This document shows, one piece after another, positions 19,461-27,160 of a stretch of 64,000 bases of DNA. The first letter of the stretch is position 1. Every line of letters begins with the position of its first letter. The notes beneath the pieces are model-generated. The model was not told the origin of the DNA and made no database searches. It was given only the letters and a program-made list of their open reading frames with translations. Both the position numbers and the translations under genes were made by a program. Source of the stretch: UBA6623 sp965217195 (lineage in GTDB: Bacteria; Acidobacteriota; Terriglobia; Bryobacterales; UBA6623); assembly GCA_965217195.1 (NCBI GenBank), contig CBDCHL010000004.1, positions 62,001 to 126,000 on the forward strand, written 5' to 3'.

Positions 19461-19530
19461 CCCGCCACCGTCCTTGCACCCGATCAAGCGCATCGCACAC
19501 CGCTCCCTCACGGTCGCGGCTCGGTTTGGC
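19461..19530 (+). repeat. GCGGCTCGG-family dispersed repeat, copy 5
   Basis: It reads CCCGCCACCGTCCTTGCACC, then GCATCGCACACCGCTCCCTC, then ACGGTCGCGGCTCGGTTTGG. The last 40 bases are nearly identical to copy 3. Confidence 0.8.
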
Positions 19531-19678
19531 GTTGCACTGGTCGACCGCCGGCGGCGGTAGGCGGGGCTCAGGGGCTTGATAGTCATCTTCGAAGCCGTAG
19601 CGACGAACGGATGGGTGTCTCGAGCCCACGTTCGGCAAAGCCGGCCACTGGTCACGACTTGCTCACTAGCCACACCCG

Positions 19679-20755
19679 TCAGAGCGCGTATTCCTTTAAG
19701 ACGTGGGCATCGACTTCGATCCCCAATCCCGGGCCTTCAGGAATCGTATACACACCGTCTCTGATCTCAAGGGCCGGCTTATAGATCGATGCTTCCAGGT
19801 CGCAATAGAGCTTCTCGATCCAGCGGGCCCGGCGGGTATGCGCGATCAGGTGAAGCGTCGCGACAAAGCCGGGTCCGAAATAGGGCGAATGCGGGGCCAG
19901 TTCGATGTTCTCGGTCTCGGCCAACGTGGCGACTTTAAGGAATTCGCTGACACCGCCGGCCTTCACTACGCTTGGCTGCGGGTACCGCACCGCACCCTCG
20001 TCGATCATCTGCCGGAACTGATGCACCGTACAGGCGTTTTCGCCGGCGGACAGTGGCACGCCCGATTCTTCCATAACCGCTGCTAACCCGCGAAAGTCTT
20101 CCGGGGGCCAAACCGGCTCCTCCAGCCAATGAAGGTCGTATTCGTCCATCGCCACGGCCATCTCGACCGCTTCGTGCGGCTGCCATTCGCAATTGACGTC
20201 GACAGTCAGCAGTGGCTCGTCTCCCATCGCCTCGCGGCCGCGCTGGATGCTCTCGATATCGATTTGGTGCAGTTTAAGCATCTCGTAGCCCTCGCCCGAG
20301 GCCTTCTCGGCGTCGGCCGCCATTTGATCACGGTCGCTGTACCGGACCAGGCTCGCGTAGGCTTTGACTTCGCGGCTCGCCGCGCCTCCCAGCAGTTGAT
20401 AGAGCGGCACGCCCGCCCGTTTGCCCGCTAAGTCCCACAGAGCAATGTCGACGCCGCTGATGGCGAACGTCGTCACGCCGTAGCGGCCGAACAGATGCGT
20501 GCGATGAAACATCTTGCGGGCAAGGCCGGTGATGTCGGAGGAATCCTCGCCCACCAACAGTGGCTGCAATACTTCGTTGACGACTTCCGCGACGGCGCGA
20601 GGCACGCCGTGCCCGTAGGCTTCTCCACACCCCGTCAGGCCCTCGTCGGTTTCGATTTCGACAACGACGTGACTGAAGGTTCCCCACACCCAGGGGATCT
20701 TTGGATCGCTGAGTGGTACGGCGATAGGCGTAGCGCGAACGGCGGTGATCTTCAT
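19679..20755 (-). CDS. Mandelate racemase / muconate-lactonizing enzyme family (enolase superfamily)
   Basis: The 358-residue product has the two enolase-superfamily domains: an N-terminal alpha+beta capping domain (1-~120, MKITAVRATPIAVPLSD) and a TIM barrel. The metal ligands are probably Asp186 (LLTVDVNCEW), Glu212 or 213 (WLEEPVWPPED) and Glu239 (PLSAGENACT); the acid/base Lys is likely Lys161 in MLKLHQ, and HSPYFGPG (about 288-295) provides the opposite-face His. Such enzymes racemise or dehydrate sugar acids or lactones; the substrate cannot be told. The ATG at 20755 starts the conserved domain. A broken tail of a relative lies at 18091. Confidence 0.9.
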   Translation of the reverse strand: MKITAVRATPIAVPLSDPKIPWVWGTFSHVVVEIETDEGLTGCGEAYGHGVPRAVAEVVNEVLQPLLVGEDSSDITGLARKMFHRTHLFGRYGVTTFAISGVDIALWDLAGKRAGVPLYQLLGGAASREVKAYASLVRYSDRDQMAADAEKASGEGYEMLKLHQIDIESIQRGREAMGDEPLLTVDVNCEWQPHEAVEMAVAMDEYDLHWLEEPVWPPEDFRGLAAVMEESGVPLSAGENACTVHQFRQMIDEGAVRYPQPSVVKAGGVSEFLKVATLAETENIELAPHSPYFGPGFVATLHLIAHTRRARWIEKLYCDLEASIYKPALEIRDGVYTIPEGPGLGIEVDAHVLKEYAL

Positions 20756-21005
20756 GGGACTGTATTGTAGCCGGGCGGTGGAGCCATTGGCACCGCAGAA
20801 GAATGGGCGCACAGGGGGTACCGCCCTCCCCAGGGCTCTCTTTCGTTATGGACGCGCCCCAATGGCAAGAGTGGACGCTCACGCCACAGACACGTTGTGG
20901 GAAAATCAGCGGCAGGGCGATGCAACACGAGCCATACGGGTAGATGTTGGCTGGGAATGGCGGCCTTCAAGCAGTAGTGGCCGGCGAGTTGCTTATTCGC
21001 TTCGA

Positions 21006-21449
21006 ATGTGGATATACGGAGCCATCCGCAACCGGAAGCGGGTAGTGCGGGCCGCACTTATAGCGCCTCTGACGACACCACCGGCCTTTTCCCTCGCGAC
21101 GGTGTGTTACTACCTACAATCGGGGCGTGCCGACCTCATCGCCAATGCTACCTTGGCGAACATCGGAGAGAATCTCCTGGGATTCACGATGCTGACTCTG
21201 CCTTATGGCTACGCAGGCATGTTGCTGGGAATCCCAATCTGTCTTGGTCTGTCGCGACTCAAGCTGGGTGGGCTCATCCCAGTAGTCGCGGTAGGTGTGA
21301 GCCTGAGTCAACTACCCCTTAGCTACTTGGGCGCCGGCCTTTTTGACCCATGGCGCTTTCTATTCCTGGTGCCGGGCGTTGCGGTTTCCGCTACAGCCTG
21401 GTTCATCATGAACCGAGGAACCAGCGGGCGGGAGGGTTCGGCACTATAG
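21006..21449 (+). CDS. Small polytopic membrane protein
   Basis: The 147-residue product starts MWIYGAIRNRKRVVRAALIA and has four hydrophobic helices (about 15-38, 53-75, 84-105, 112-136). It should be an inner-membrane protein with a basic N-terminus inside. The family is not recognised. The ATG at 21006 is picked because the hydrophobic sequence begins there; the open frame reaches back to 20745 but that part is basic, non-conserved and overlaps the start of the enolase-family gene. No strong ribosome site is visible before this ATG. Base composition is less GC-biased than neighbouring genes. Confidence 0.5.
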   Translation: MWIYGAIRNRKRVVRAALIAPLTTPPAFSLATVCYYLQSGRADLIANATLANIGENLLGFTMLTLPYGYAGMLLGIPICLGLSRLKLGGLIPVVAVGVSLSQLPLSYLGAGLFDPWRFLFLVPGVAVSATAWFIMNRGTSGREGSAL

Positions 21450-21517
21450 GCTACAGCGGATTTGAGCATCAAAAGGAGAGTTCGAAATCAAGAGTCTCGG
21501 TACATGGCTTTGCTGAT

Positions 21518-22636
21518 TTACGGTCGGGGTTGGTTGCGTCTCAGCTCTTCGGGAACTCGAGTGCGGTCGATGTCGTCGAGTTGAAAAGTCCACTCGAGAG
21601 GAATGTCCTGGGGTATGTAACAAATAGTGTCGTCGCAGGCTTGGTAGCGGAGATTACCCCGGACGATGAGTTCCCCGAAGTCGTTCAGCAGGTGCTCGAT
21701 TTCCTTCTTTTGCCCGATCTTGATGTCCGCCACCAATCGTATCGAGCCCTCGTACACCGGAACCGTTTCCTCGATCGCGGGCAGGTGCAGCATCTGTGAT
21801 TGTGGGTAGGTCGGCGCGTAAGTGGTGAGTCCGGTAACCTCTTCCAGCTCCCATTTGATGGGGATGTAGCCTTCGACCTCGGGCGCGTAGACGTGCATCT
21901 TGTCGATTAAGTCGATATCAAGCACCAGAGCGACTCGGTTACCTCCGACCACAACCTCGTCGCTCGCCCACGCCGAAACAAGCAGGTGATCAGTTTCAAT
22001 TTCGGTCCGCGGCGCACCCAGATCGGCACCGAGCTGCCGCACCATGATCAATCCGGTTGTAAAGCGGTCTCGGAAGCTCTGTTCGAAGAACTTGGCTCGA
22101 ACAACCCCGTTTTCGTCAACGAGATACTGGCCCGGGTGGGGTATACCGAAGAACTGGTGGGTCTCCGCAATTGAGTCGTTGAGGACGCCGAATTTTCGAA
22201 TCACCACCGAATCCGGATCTGAAAGCATCGGGAACCCGATATCCCGCCGATCGCGGAAATGTTTGAGAATCTCGACACTGTCATAGCTCAGCGCGGCGAC
22301 TCGAATGCCGTCTTCTTCAAAAGCTTCGCGCTTGCTCTCCAACTGAACCAGTTGGCTTTTGCACCACGGTCACCAATCGGCCGTGCGGTGAATGAGAAGC
22401 AGCAAGCCCTTGGGGCCGCGCAGGCTCTCGAAAGTCTGCGTCTTGCCGTCTTGATCGACTGCGCTAAAGGCCGGAATTTTCTCGCCGATTTCGGGACCGG
22501 TGCTCACGGGCGCTTGAGGCTTGGCGCCCTTTTTCGGCACTTGCGCCCCGAGCGTGCCGCTCACAACAAACGCCAGGACGACCGGCACGAAAACACCCGC
22601 GCGGCCGAACAGTTTCCGTTTCATCAACATCCGCAA
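21518..22636 (-). CDS. Predicted selenoprotein: peroxiredoxin/thioredoxin-like domain (U-P-W-C) fused to a DsbD-alpha-like domain
   Basis: Two same-frame open segments (22636-22373 and 22369-21518) are joined by one in-frame UGA at 22370-22372. Read through as selenocysteine, the protein has 372 residues. It has a signal peptide (1-~31), an AhpC/TSA-like redox domain (~46-195) with HRTADW-U-PWCKSQLVQLE, where Sec89 takes the place of the first Cys of the C-P-x-C motif and Cys92 is kept, and a C-terminal domain (~215-350) with YQACDDTICYIP (Cys334, Cys339) as in the N-terminal domain of DsbD. A 7-bp hairpin follows the UGA at SECIS distance (separate entry). It should act as a periplasmic thiol peroxidase or reductase. 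The start is TTG at 22636 (TAGGAG 9 bases before) or ATG at 22630. A nonsense mutation is the alternative, but the hairpin and intact downstream frame argue against it. Confidence 0.85.
22339..22355 (-). promoter_or_regulatory. Bacterial SECIS-like hairpin
   Basis: On the minus strand the RNA reads CCAACUG-GUU-CAGUUGG: a perfect 7-bp stem with a GUU loop. The loop starts 21 nt after the UGA (22370-22372). Known bacterial SECIS elements have a loop of 3-14 nt beginning near a G, about 16-37 nt past the UGA, so the geometry fits. SelB would bind it to insert selenocysteine. Confidence 0.8.
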
Positions 22637-22738
22637 GTCAAAAGACTCCTAATTCTTTAGTCGTCCGGGAAGACCGGTTGGTCACGGAAAAATGCGGCAG
22701 AAAGCGCTTCCGCTGTGCGTGGATCGACGGGGAAGGAC

Positions 22739-22812
22739 TGGCTGGCCGGGGAGGGCTCGAACCTCCATTCCAGGCTCCAAAGGCCCGTGTCCTACCATTG
22801 GACGACCGGCCA
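22739..22812 (-). tRNA. tRNA-Gln (anticodon UUG)
   Basis: The gene folds as a full cloverleaf on the minus strand: acceptor TGGCCGG / CCGGCCA, D-stem GTCC / GGAC, anticodon stem CGGGC / GCCTG with loop CTTTGGA (anticodon TTG at 34-36), T-loop GGTTCGAGCC. Discriminator G and an encoded CCA tail follow. It lies about 100 bases upstream of the selenoprotein start, on the same strand. Confidence 0.95.
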
Positions 22813-22954
22813 GCAGGATTCCCCTTACGATATCACGCCCTTGAATTTGCCTCCCGCTTGCGGTTAGGACGAGCCGTTTGGTCTATCATATGAAGGGTTT
22901 TCGCGAGATTCGGCCCGCTTGGGACCGACGAGTCAGCGCCCCACGGAGTTCTCT

Positions 22955-24634
22955 ATGCAACCAGTCATCGCCGCTGCCGGCTGCCTTGTGCTCTACGTTC
23001 TGGTCTACCGCTTTTACGCGCGTTACTTAGGCAGCAGCATTTTCAAGTTGGACCCGACGAAGTCAACGCCCGCGCACGACATCAACGACGGCGTGGACTA
23101 CGTCCCCTGCCGCCGCTCCGTGTTGTTCGGTCACCACTACGCGTCGATTGCGGGATTGGCGCCGATGCTGGGCCCGGCAATCGCCGTCATATGGGGATGG
23201 TTGCCGGGCATGCTTTGGGTCGTGCTGGGGACGTTGTTCATCGGCGCGGTCCACGATTTCGGCGCTCTGGTCGTTTCGATGCGGCACCGCGGATTGAGTA
23301 TCGGCAAGGTGGCGGAAGATCTGATCGGCAAGCGCGCCAAGTCGATTTTTCACCTCATCATCTTGTTCTTGATTTGCCTGGTGATGGGCGTTTTCGTGCG
23401 CACGGTGGCGGGCTTGTTCACGGTCGAGTTCTATCCCGAATCGGTCTTTCCCACCTTCGTTCTCATGGGGGTGGCGATGGTCATGGGCTGGGCCACCTAC
23501 AGGCGCGGAGTGAGCATCGGCAAGGCGACAATCATCGGATTTGTGTTGATGCTTGCCTCGATCGTCGTCGGGTTGCTGATCGCCAAGCCGAATTTGGCGC
23601 AGGATAACTGGGTGTTGATCTTGCTGGTCTACGCCTTCGCCGCCTCCACGCTGCCGGTGTGGTCGCTGCTTCAGCCCCGAGATTATTTGAATTCGCTGTT
23701 GCTCTACCTGGGCCTAGGGGCGGCTTATCTGGGGTTCTTCGTGCTAAGCCCGAGTTTTGCGGCGCCGGCTCTGGATCCCGCACCCGCCGGAGCCCCGCCG
23801 ATTCTACCCTTCGTCTTCATCGTCATCGCTTGCGGGGCGGTCTCTGGATTCCACGGGCTGGTCTCCTCCGGCACAACCTCGAAACAAATCGACAAGGAAA
23901 CCGACGCCCTGCCGATAGGCTATGGCGGCATGGTCGGTGAATCGATGCTCGGGTTGCTGGCGGTGCTGGCCTGCACGGCGGGGTTCCGCTCGCCCGAGGC
24001 CTGGAGCGAGCACTATTCCAGTTGGACGGCCGCCAGCTCGCTGTCGGAAAAGATGCGGGCATTCATCGATGGCTCCGCGAACTTCATCACAACCCTGGGC
24101 GTACCTATGGAGTTGGCGCAGGCCTTCATCGCGCTGGTAGCGGTTTCGTTTGCCTTAACGTCGCTGGACTCGGGCACCAGGCTGCTGCGCTACAACATCG
24201 CGGAGATCGCCGAGTCGGTGCGTGTCCCGCAGCTGGCCGGCCGCCACACGGCTTCGCTGATCGCCGTGGCGTTGATCGGCTTCTTTGCGTTCTATGAAGT
24301 GCAGGGGCAGCCGATGGGATTGGCGATGTGGAAGCTGTTCGGCAGCACCAACCAGATTTTGGGTGGACTGACTCTGTTGACGATTACGATTTACCTGCGG
24401 CAACGCGGCGCCAATTATTGGTACACCGCTGTTCCGATGGCTTTCATGCTGACGGTGACCATCGCCGCGATGCTGTACGAGCTGAACAATTACTGGAGCA
24501 GCGCCCAGCATCTGTTGCTGTTAATAGCAGCCTCGATTTTCACCTTGAGCGTGTGGCTGGTCATCGAAGCCGTGCTGCGGTTCCGCCGTGACACTGCGGT
24601 CGCGCCGGTTGCCGAAGCCGTTGAAGGCGACTGA
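22955..24634 (+). CDS. cstA: Carbon starvation protein CstA family (peptide/pyruvate transporter)
   Basis: The 559-residue product is a polytopic inner-membrane protein with about 14-16 helices. It starts MQPVIAAAGCLVLYVLVYRF and contains the CstA signatures DGVDYVPCRRSVLFGHHYAS (about 47-66) and GLAPMLGPAIAVIWGWLPG, GAVHDFGALVVSMRHRG, and FHGLVSSGTTSKQI near residue 300. CstA proteins import peptides or pyruvate in starvation. The ATG at 22955 has ACGGAG 7 bases upstream. It diverges from the tRNA-Gln/selenoprotein unit. No two-component BtsSR-type regulator is adjacent. Confidence 0.93.
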   Translation: MQPVIAAAGCLVLYVLVYRFYARYLGSSIFKLDPTKSTPAHDINDGVDYVPCRRSVLFGHHYASIAGLAPMLGPAIAVIWGWLPGMLWVVLGTLFIGAVHDFGALVVSMRHRGLSIGKVAEDLIGKRAKSIFHLIILFLICLVMGVFVRTVAGLFTVEFYPESVFPTFVLMGVAMVMGWATYRRGVSIGKATIIGFVLMLASIVVGLLIAKPNLAQDNWVLILLVYAFAASTLPVWSLLQPRDYLNSLLLYLGLGAAYLGFFVLSPSFAAPALDPAPAGAPPILPFVFIVIACGAVSGFHGLVSSGTTSKQIDKETDALPIGYGGMVGESMLGLLAVLACTAGFRSPEAWSEHYSSWTAASSLSEKMRAFIDGSANFITTLGVPMELAQAFIALVAVSFALTSLDSGTRLLRYNIAEIAESVRVPQLAGRHTASLIAVALIGFFAFYEVQGQPMGLAMWKLFGSTNQILGGLTLLTITIYLRQRGANYWYTAVPMAFMLTVTIAAMLYELNNYWSSAQHLLLLIAASIFTLSVWLVIEAVLRFRRDTAVAPVAEAVEGD

Positions 24635-24733
24635 GGAAGCGGTACGTCCCGGATCAGCCTACCGAGCCCCGGCGCGACCGCGCGGAAACCAATTCCTCGA
24701 CGATTACGCCTTTTCTAATCAGGACCCAAGCCG

Positions 24734-27085
24734 ATGATCGGGCGAACCATCTCGCACTACCGCATTACCGAGAAGCTCGGCCAAGGCGGGATGGGTGTCG
24801 TCTACAAGGCGGAAGATCTGCACCTGGGCCGCGTCGCGGCGCTCAAGTTTCTCTCGCCCGCGTACATAGAGGACGACGAACAAAAAGCCCGCTTCATCAA
24901 AGAAGCGCGGGCGGCCGCCGCGCTCGACCACCCTAACATCTGCACCATTTACGAAGCCGGTGAAGAAGACGGCCTGATCTTCCTCGCGATGGCCTACGTC
25001 GAGGGAGAAACCGTTGCCGAAAAAATTCGTGCCGGCCCGCTGGGTCAGGCACAAGCCGTCGACATCGCGGCACAGATCGCCGACGGTTTACAGGAAGCCC
25101 ATCAGAACAACATCGTCCATCGCGACATCAAGAGCTCGAACATTATGGTGACGAGCAAGGGGCAGGTGAAGATCCTTGATTTCGGCATTGCCAAGGATCT
25201 CGGCTCCGCCGATTCTCACAAGACTCGCGAAGTACTCGGCACGGCGGCTTATATGTCGCCCGAGCAGATTACGGAAGACCGTGTCGACCAACGCAGCGAC
25301 ATCTGGTCCCTCGGCGTTGTGCTCTACGAGATGCTGAGTGCGAAGCTGCCATTCAGCGGGGACTACGACGCAGCGATTGTCTACGCCGTGCTCCACGAAG
25401 ATCCGGTGCCCCTCAAAGACGCCGCGCCCGCTTTGGCACCCGAGTTGGATTCTGTCGTCCGGCGCGCGCTCAGCAAAAGCCGTCGTCGCCGCTATCAAGC
25501 GGTAAGCGAGATGTCCCGCGCTCTCCGGGACCTCGGCATGCGCGCCGACACCGCAACCAAAGCCACTGAGACAGTTGCCGCCCCCGTTTCGGATCCCTCA
25601 AGATTTCGCCTCGCCGCGGGCGTCGTAGTCATCGCTGTCGCGTTGTTGGGTTGGTTTATTCCCTGGGGAAACCATCCCCCCATGACCGAAGAATCGCGGC
25701 AAGGCGAGCGCCGGGGCCTGGCCGTGATGCCGCTGACCAATCTATCCGGGCTTGAGAGCGAAGATTACTTTGCTTACGGCATGAGCGAGCAGCTGACGGC
25801 AACACTCGCGAAAATCGAGGGCTTGCGGGTCATCTCGCAAGCCTCCATAGCGAGCTACAAAGAGCGCAATGTCGCACCGAACCAAATCGCTCGCGAGCTC
25901 AACATTTCCTATCTCGTGGAAGGTTCGGTGCAACGCGAAGGAGATCGCGTCCGCATAACTGCGCAGCTTATCAACGCTTCCGACGGCGAACTTGTCTGGA
26001 CCCGGAACTATGACCGCGACCTGCGCGACGTATTCAAACTGCAGAGCGATGTCGCCCGTTCCATCGCCTCGCAGATTCGTGTTCGATTGACGCCGGCCGA
26101 AGAGTCACGTCTCTCGCGTACTCGACCGATCTCGCCGCAATCCTACGAGCAGTATCTTCGCGGAAGATTTCTTGCAACCAGTCGCACCGCGGAAGGTTTA
26201 GAGCGGTCGCTCGAACACTATCGCGAAGTCCTTGCCGAATCCCCCGCCTCTGCTTTGGCCCATGCCGGAATGGCCGACAGCCTTCTGCTGCAAGCGAATC
26301 ACGGTTTCGTCCCCCCCGACCAGGTCTGGCCCCGGGCGAAAGCCGCAGCGGAAAAGGCTCTCGCCCTTGATCCGGAGCTCGCCGAAGCGCATTCGACCTT
26401 GGGATTGATTCCTTCCCGCTTCGAGTGGGACTGGGGAGCGGCGGAGGGCTCGTACCTAAAAGCCCTCGAACTGTACCCCGGCGACCCCATCGCCAATCAA
26501 CGCTACGGCATCTTCTTGTGCCGGATGGGGCGTCGCGACGAAGCCGTAGAGGCGATCCGCCGGGCACGGGACCTGGATCCGCTCTCGCTGACTATCAGCA
26601 ACGCCGTCGGCGTTATTTTCCATATGGCGGGGCGGTACGACGAAGCGATCGAGCAATATCGGCGCAATCTCGAGCTTTCAGAGAGCTACTACCGCACTCA
26701 GTACAATCTGGGACGATCCTATCTCGAACTCTCCCACTACGAGGACGCGGTTGCGGCCCTCGACCAAGCCCGCGCCATGTCGGGTGATCGGCCGTATCTT
26801 GGGGCGATGTTGGGGTACGCTTACGGCCGCGCGGGGCAAACCCGACGGGCCGAAGAGGCTCTTGAGGAAGTTTCCCTCCGCGGTGCTTCGCAGTATGTGT
26901 CGCCGGCGAGCTTCGCGTTGCTTCACTTGGGGTTGGAGGATTTCGACGCCGCCTTTGTGCAATTGGACCGCGCTGTCGAGGAGCGCGCCGCCTTGCTGAC
27001 CTGGCTCAGAGTCGACCCGGTGTTCGACCCGATCCGAGAGCAGCCGCGCTTTGCGGATCTGCTCGAACGAGTGGGGTTGGACTAA
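24734..27085 (+). CDS. PknB-type Ser/Thr kinase with transmembrane helix and C-terminal TPRs
   Basis: The 783-residue product has an N-terminal kinase domain (about 9-270): glycine loop LGQGGMGVVY (15-24), ATP Lys38 in AALKF, catalytic HRDIKSSN (129-136), DFG (149-151), SPE at 175-177. A membrane helix follows at 292-312. Outside lies a segment LAVMPLTNLSGLESEDYFAY (329-348) as in the TolB-like/FlgO-like regions of adenylate-cyclase-type and CadC-like proteins, then about 8 TPR repeats (~440-780). It likely senses or recruits partners via the TPRs and phosphorylates cytoplasmic targets. This domain layout is typical of Acidobacteriota. The ATG at 24734 directly starts the conserved MIGRTISHYRI. 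It converges with the ClpB-like gene. Confidence 0.93.
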   Translation: MIGRTISHYRITEKLGQGGMGVVYKAEDLHLGRVAALKFLSPAYIEDDEQKARFIKEARAAAALDHPNICTIYEAGEEDGLIFLAMAYVEGETVAEKIRAGPLGQAQAVDIAAQIADGLQEAHQNNIVHRDIKSSNIMVTSKGQVKILDFGIAKDLGSADSHKTREVLGTAAYMSPEQITEDRVDQRSDIWSLGVVLYEMLSAKLPFSGDYDAAIVYAVLHEDPVPLKDAAPALAPELDSVVRRALSKSRRRRYQAVSEMSRALRDLGMRADTATKATETVAAPVSDPSRFRLAAGVVVIAVALLGWFIPWGNHPPMTEESRQGERRGLAVMPLTNLSGLESEDYFAYGMSEQLTATLAKIEGLRVISQASIASYKERNVAPNQIARELNISYLVEGSVQREGDRVRITAQLINASDGELVWTRNYDRDLRDVFKLQSDVARSIASQIRVRLTPAEESRLSRTRPISPQSYEQYLRGRFLATSRTAEGLERSLEHYREVLAESPASALAHAGMADSLLLQANHGFVPPDQVWPRAKAAAEKALALDPELAEAHSTLGLIPSRFEWDWGAAEGSYLKALELYPGDPIANQRYGIFLCRMGRRDEAVEAIRRARDLDPLSLTISNAVGVIFHMAGRYDEAIEQYRRNLELSESYYRTQYNLGRSYLELSHYEDAVAALDQARAMSGDRPYLGAMLGYAYGRAGQTRRAEEALEEVSLRGASQYVSPASFALLHLGLEDFDAAFVQLDRAVEERAALLTWLRVDPVFDPIREQPRFADLLERVGLD

Positions 27086-27160
27086 AGCGGGCCGCCACCC
27101 GCCGTCACTTCGAGATCGGAGATACGCTGATTTCCTTGAATCAGACCATGGGTGTGGTGT

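Larger units (their letters stand above)
18967..19678. other. Repeat-rich intergenic region
   Basis: These 712 bases have no gene. Three copies of the GCGGCTCGG-family repeat (19160-19233, 19255-19326 inverted, 19461-19530) fill the middle. The frames that run through are made of repeat sequence and are not coding. Confidence 0.7.

Noticed and set aside
19159..19784. Arg/Pro/Gly-rich frames between the TIGR03435 and enolase genes
   Set aside because: They are made of dispersed repeat sequence read by chance.
20745..21005. Upstream part of the small membrane-protein frame
   Set aside because: It overlaps the start of the opposite-strand enolase gene and shows no conserved or hydrophobic sequence.
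22370..22372. UGA as an ordinary nonsense mutation making a pseudogene
   Set aside because: It lies exactly at the first Cys position of the redox motif, the downstream frame is intact for over 280 codons, and a perfect SECIS-like hairpin follows. Decay would not give all three.
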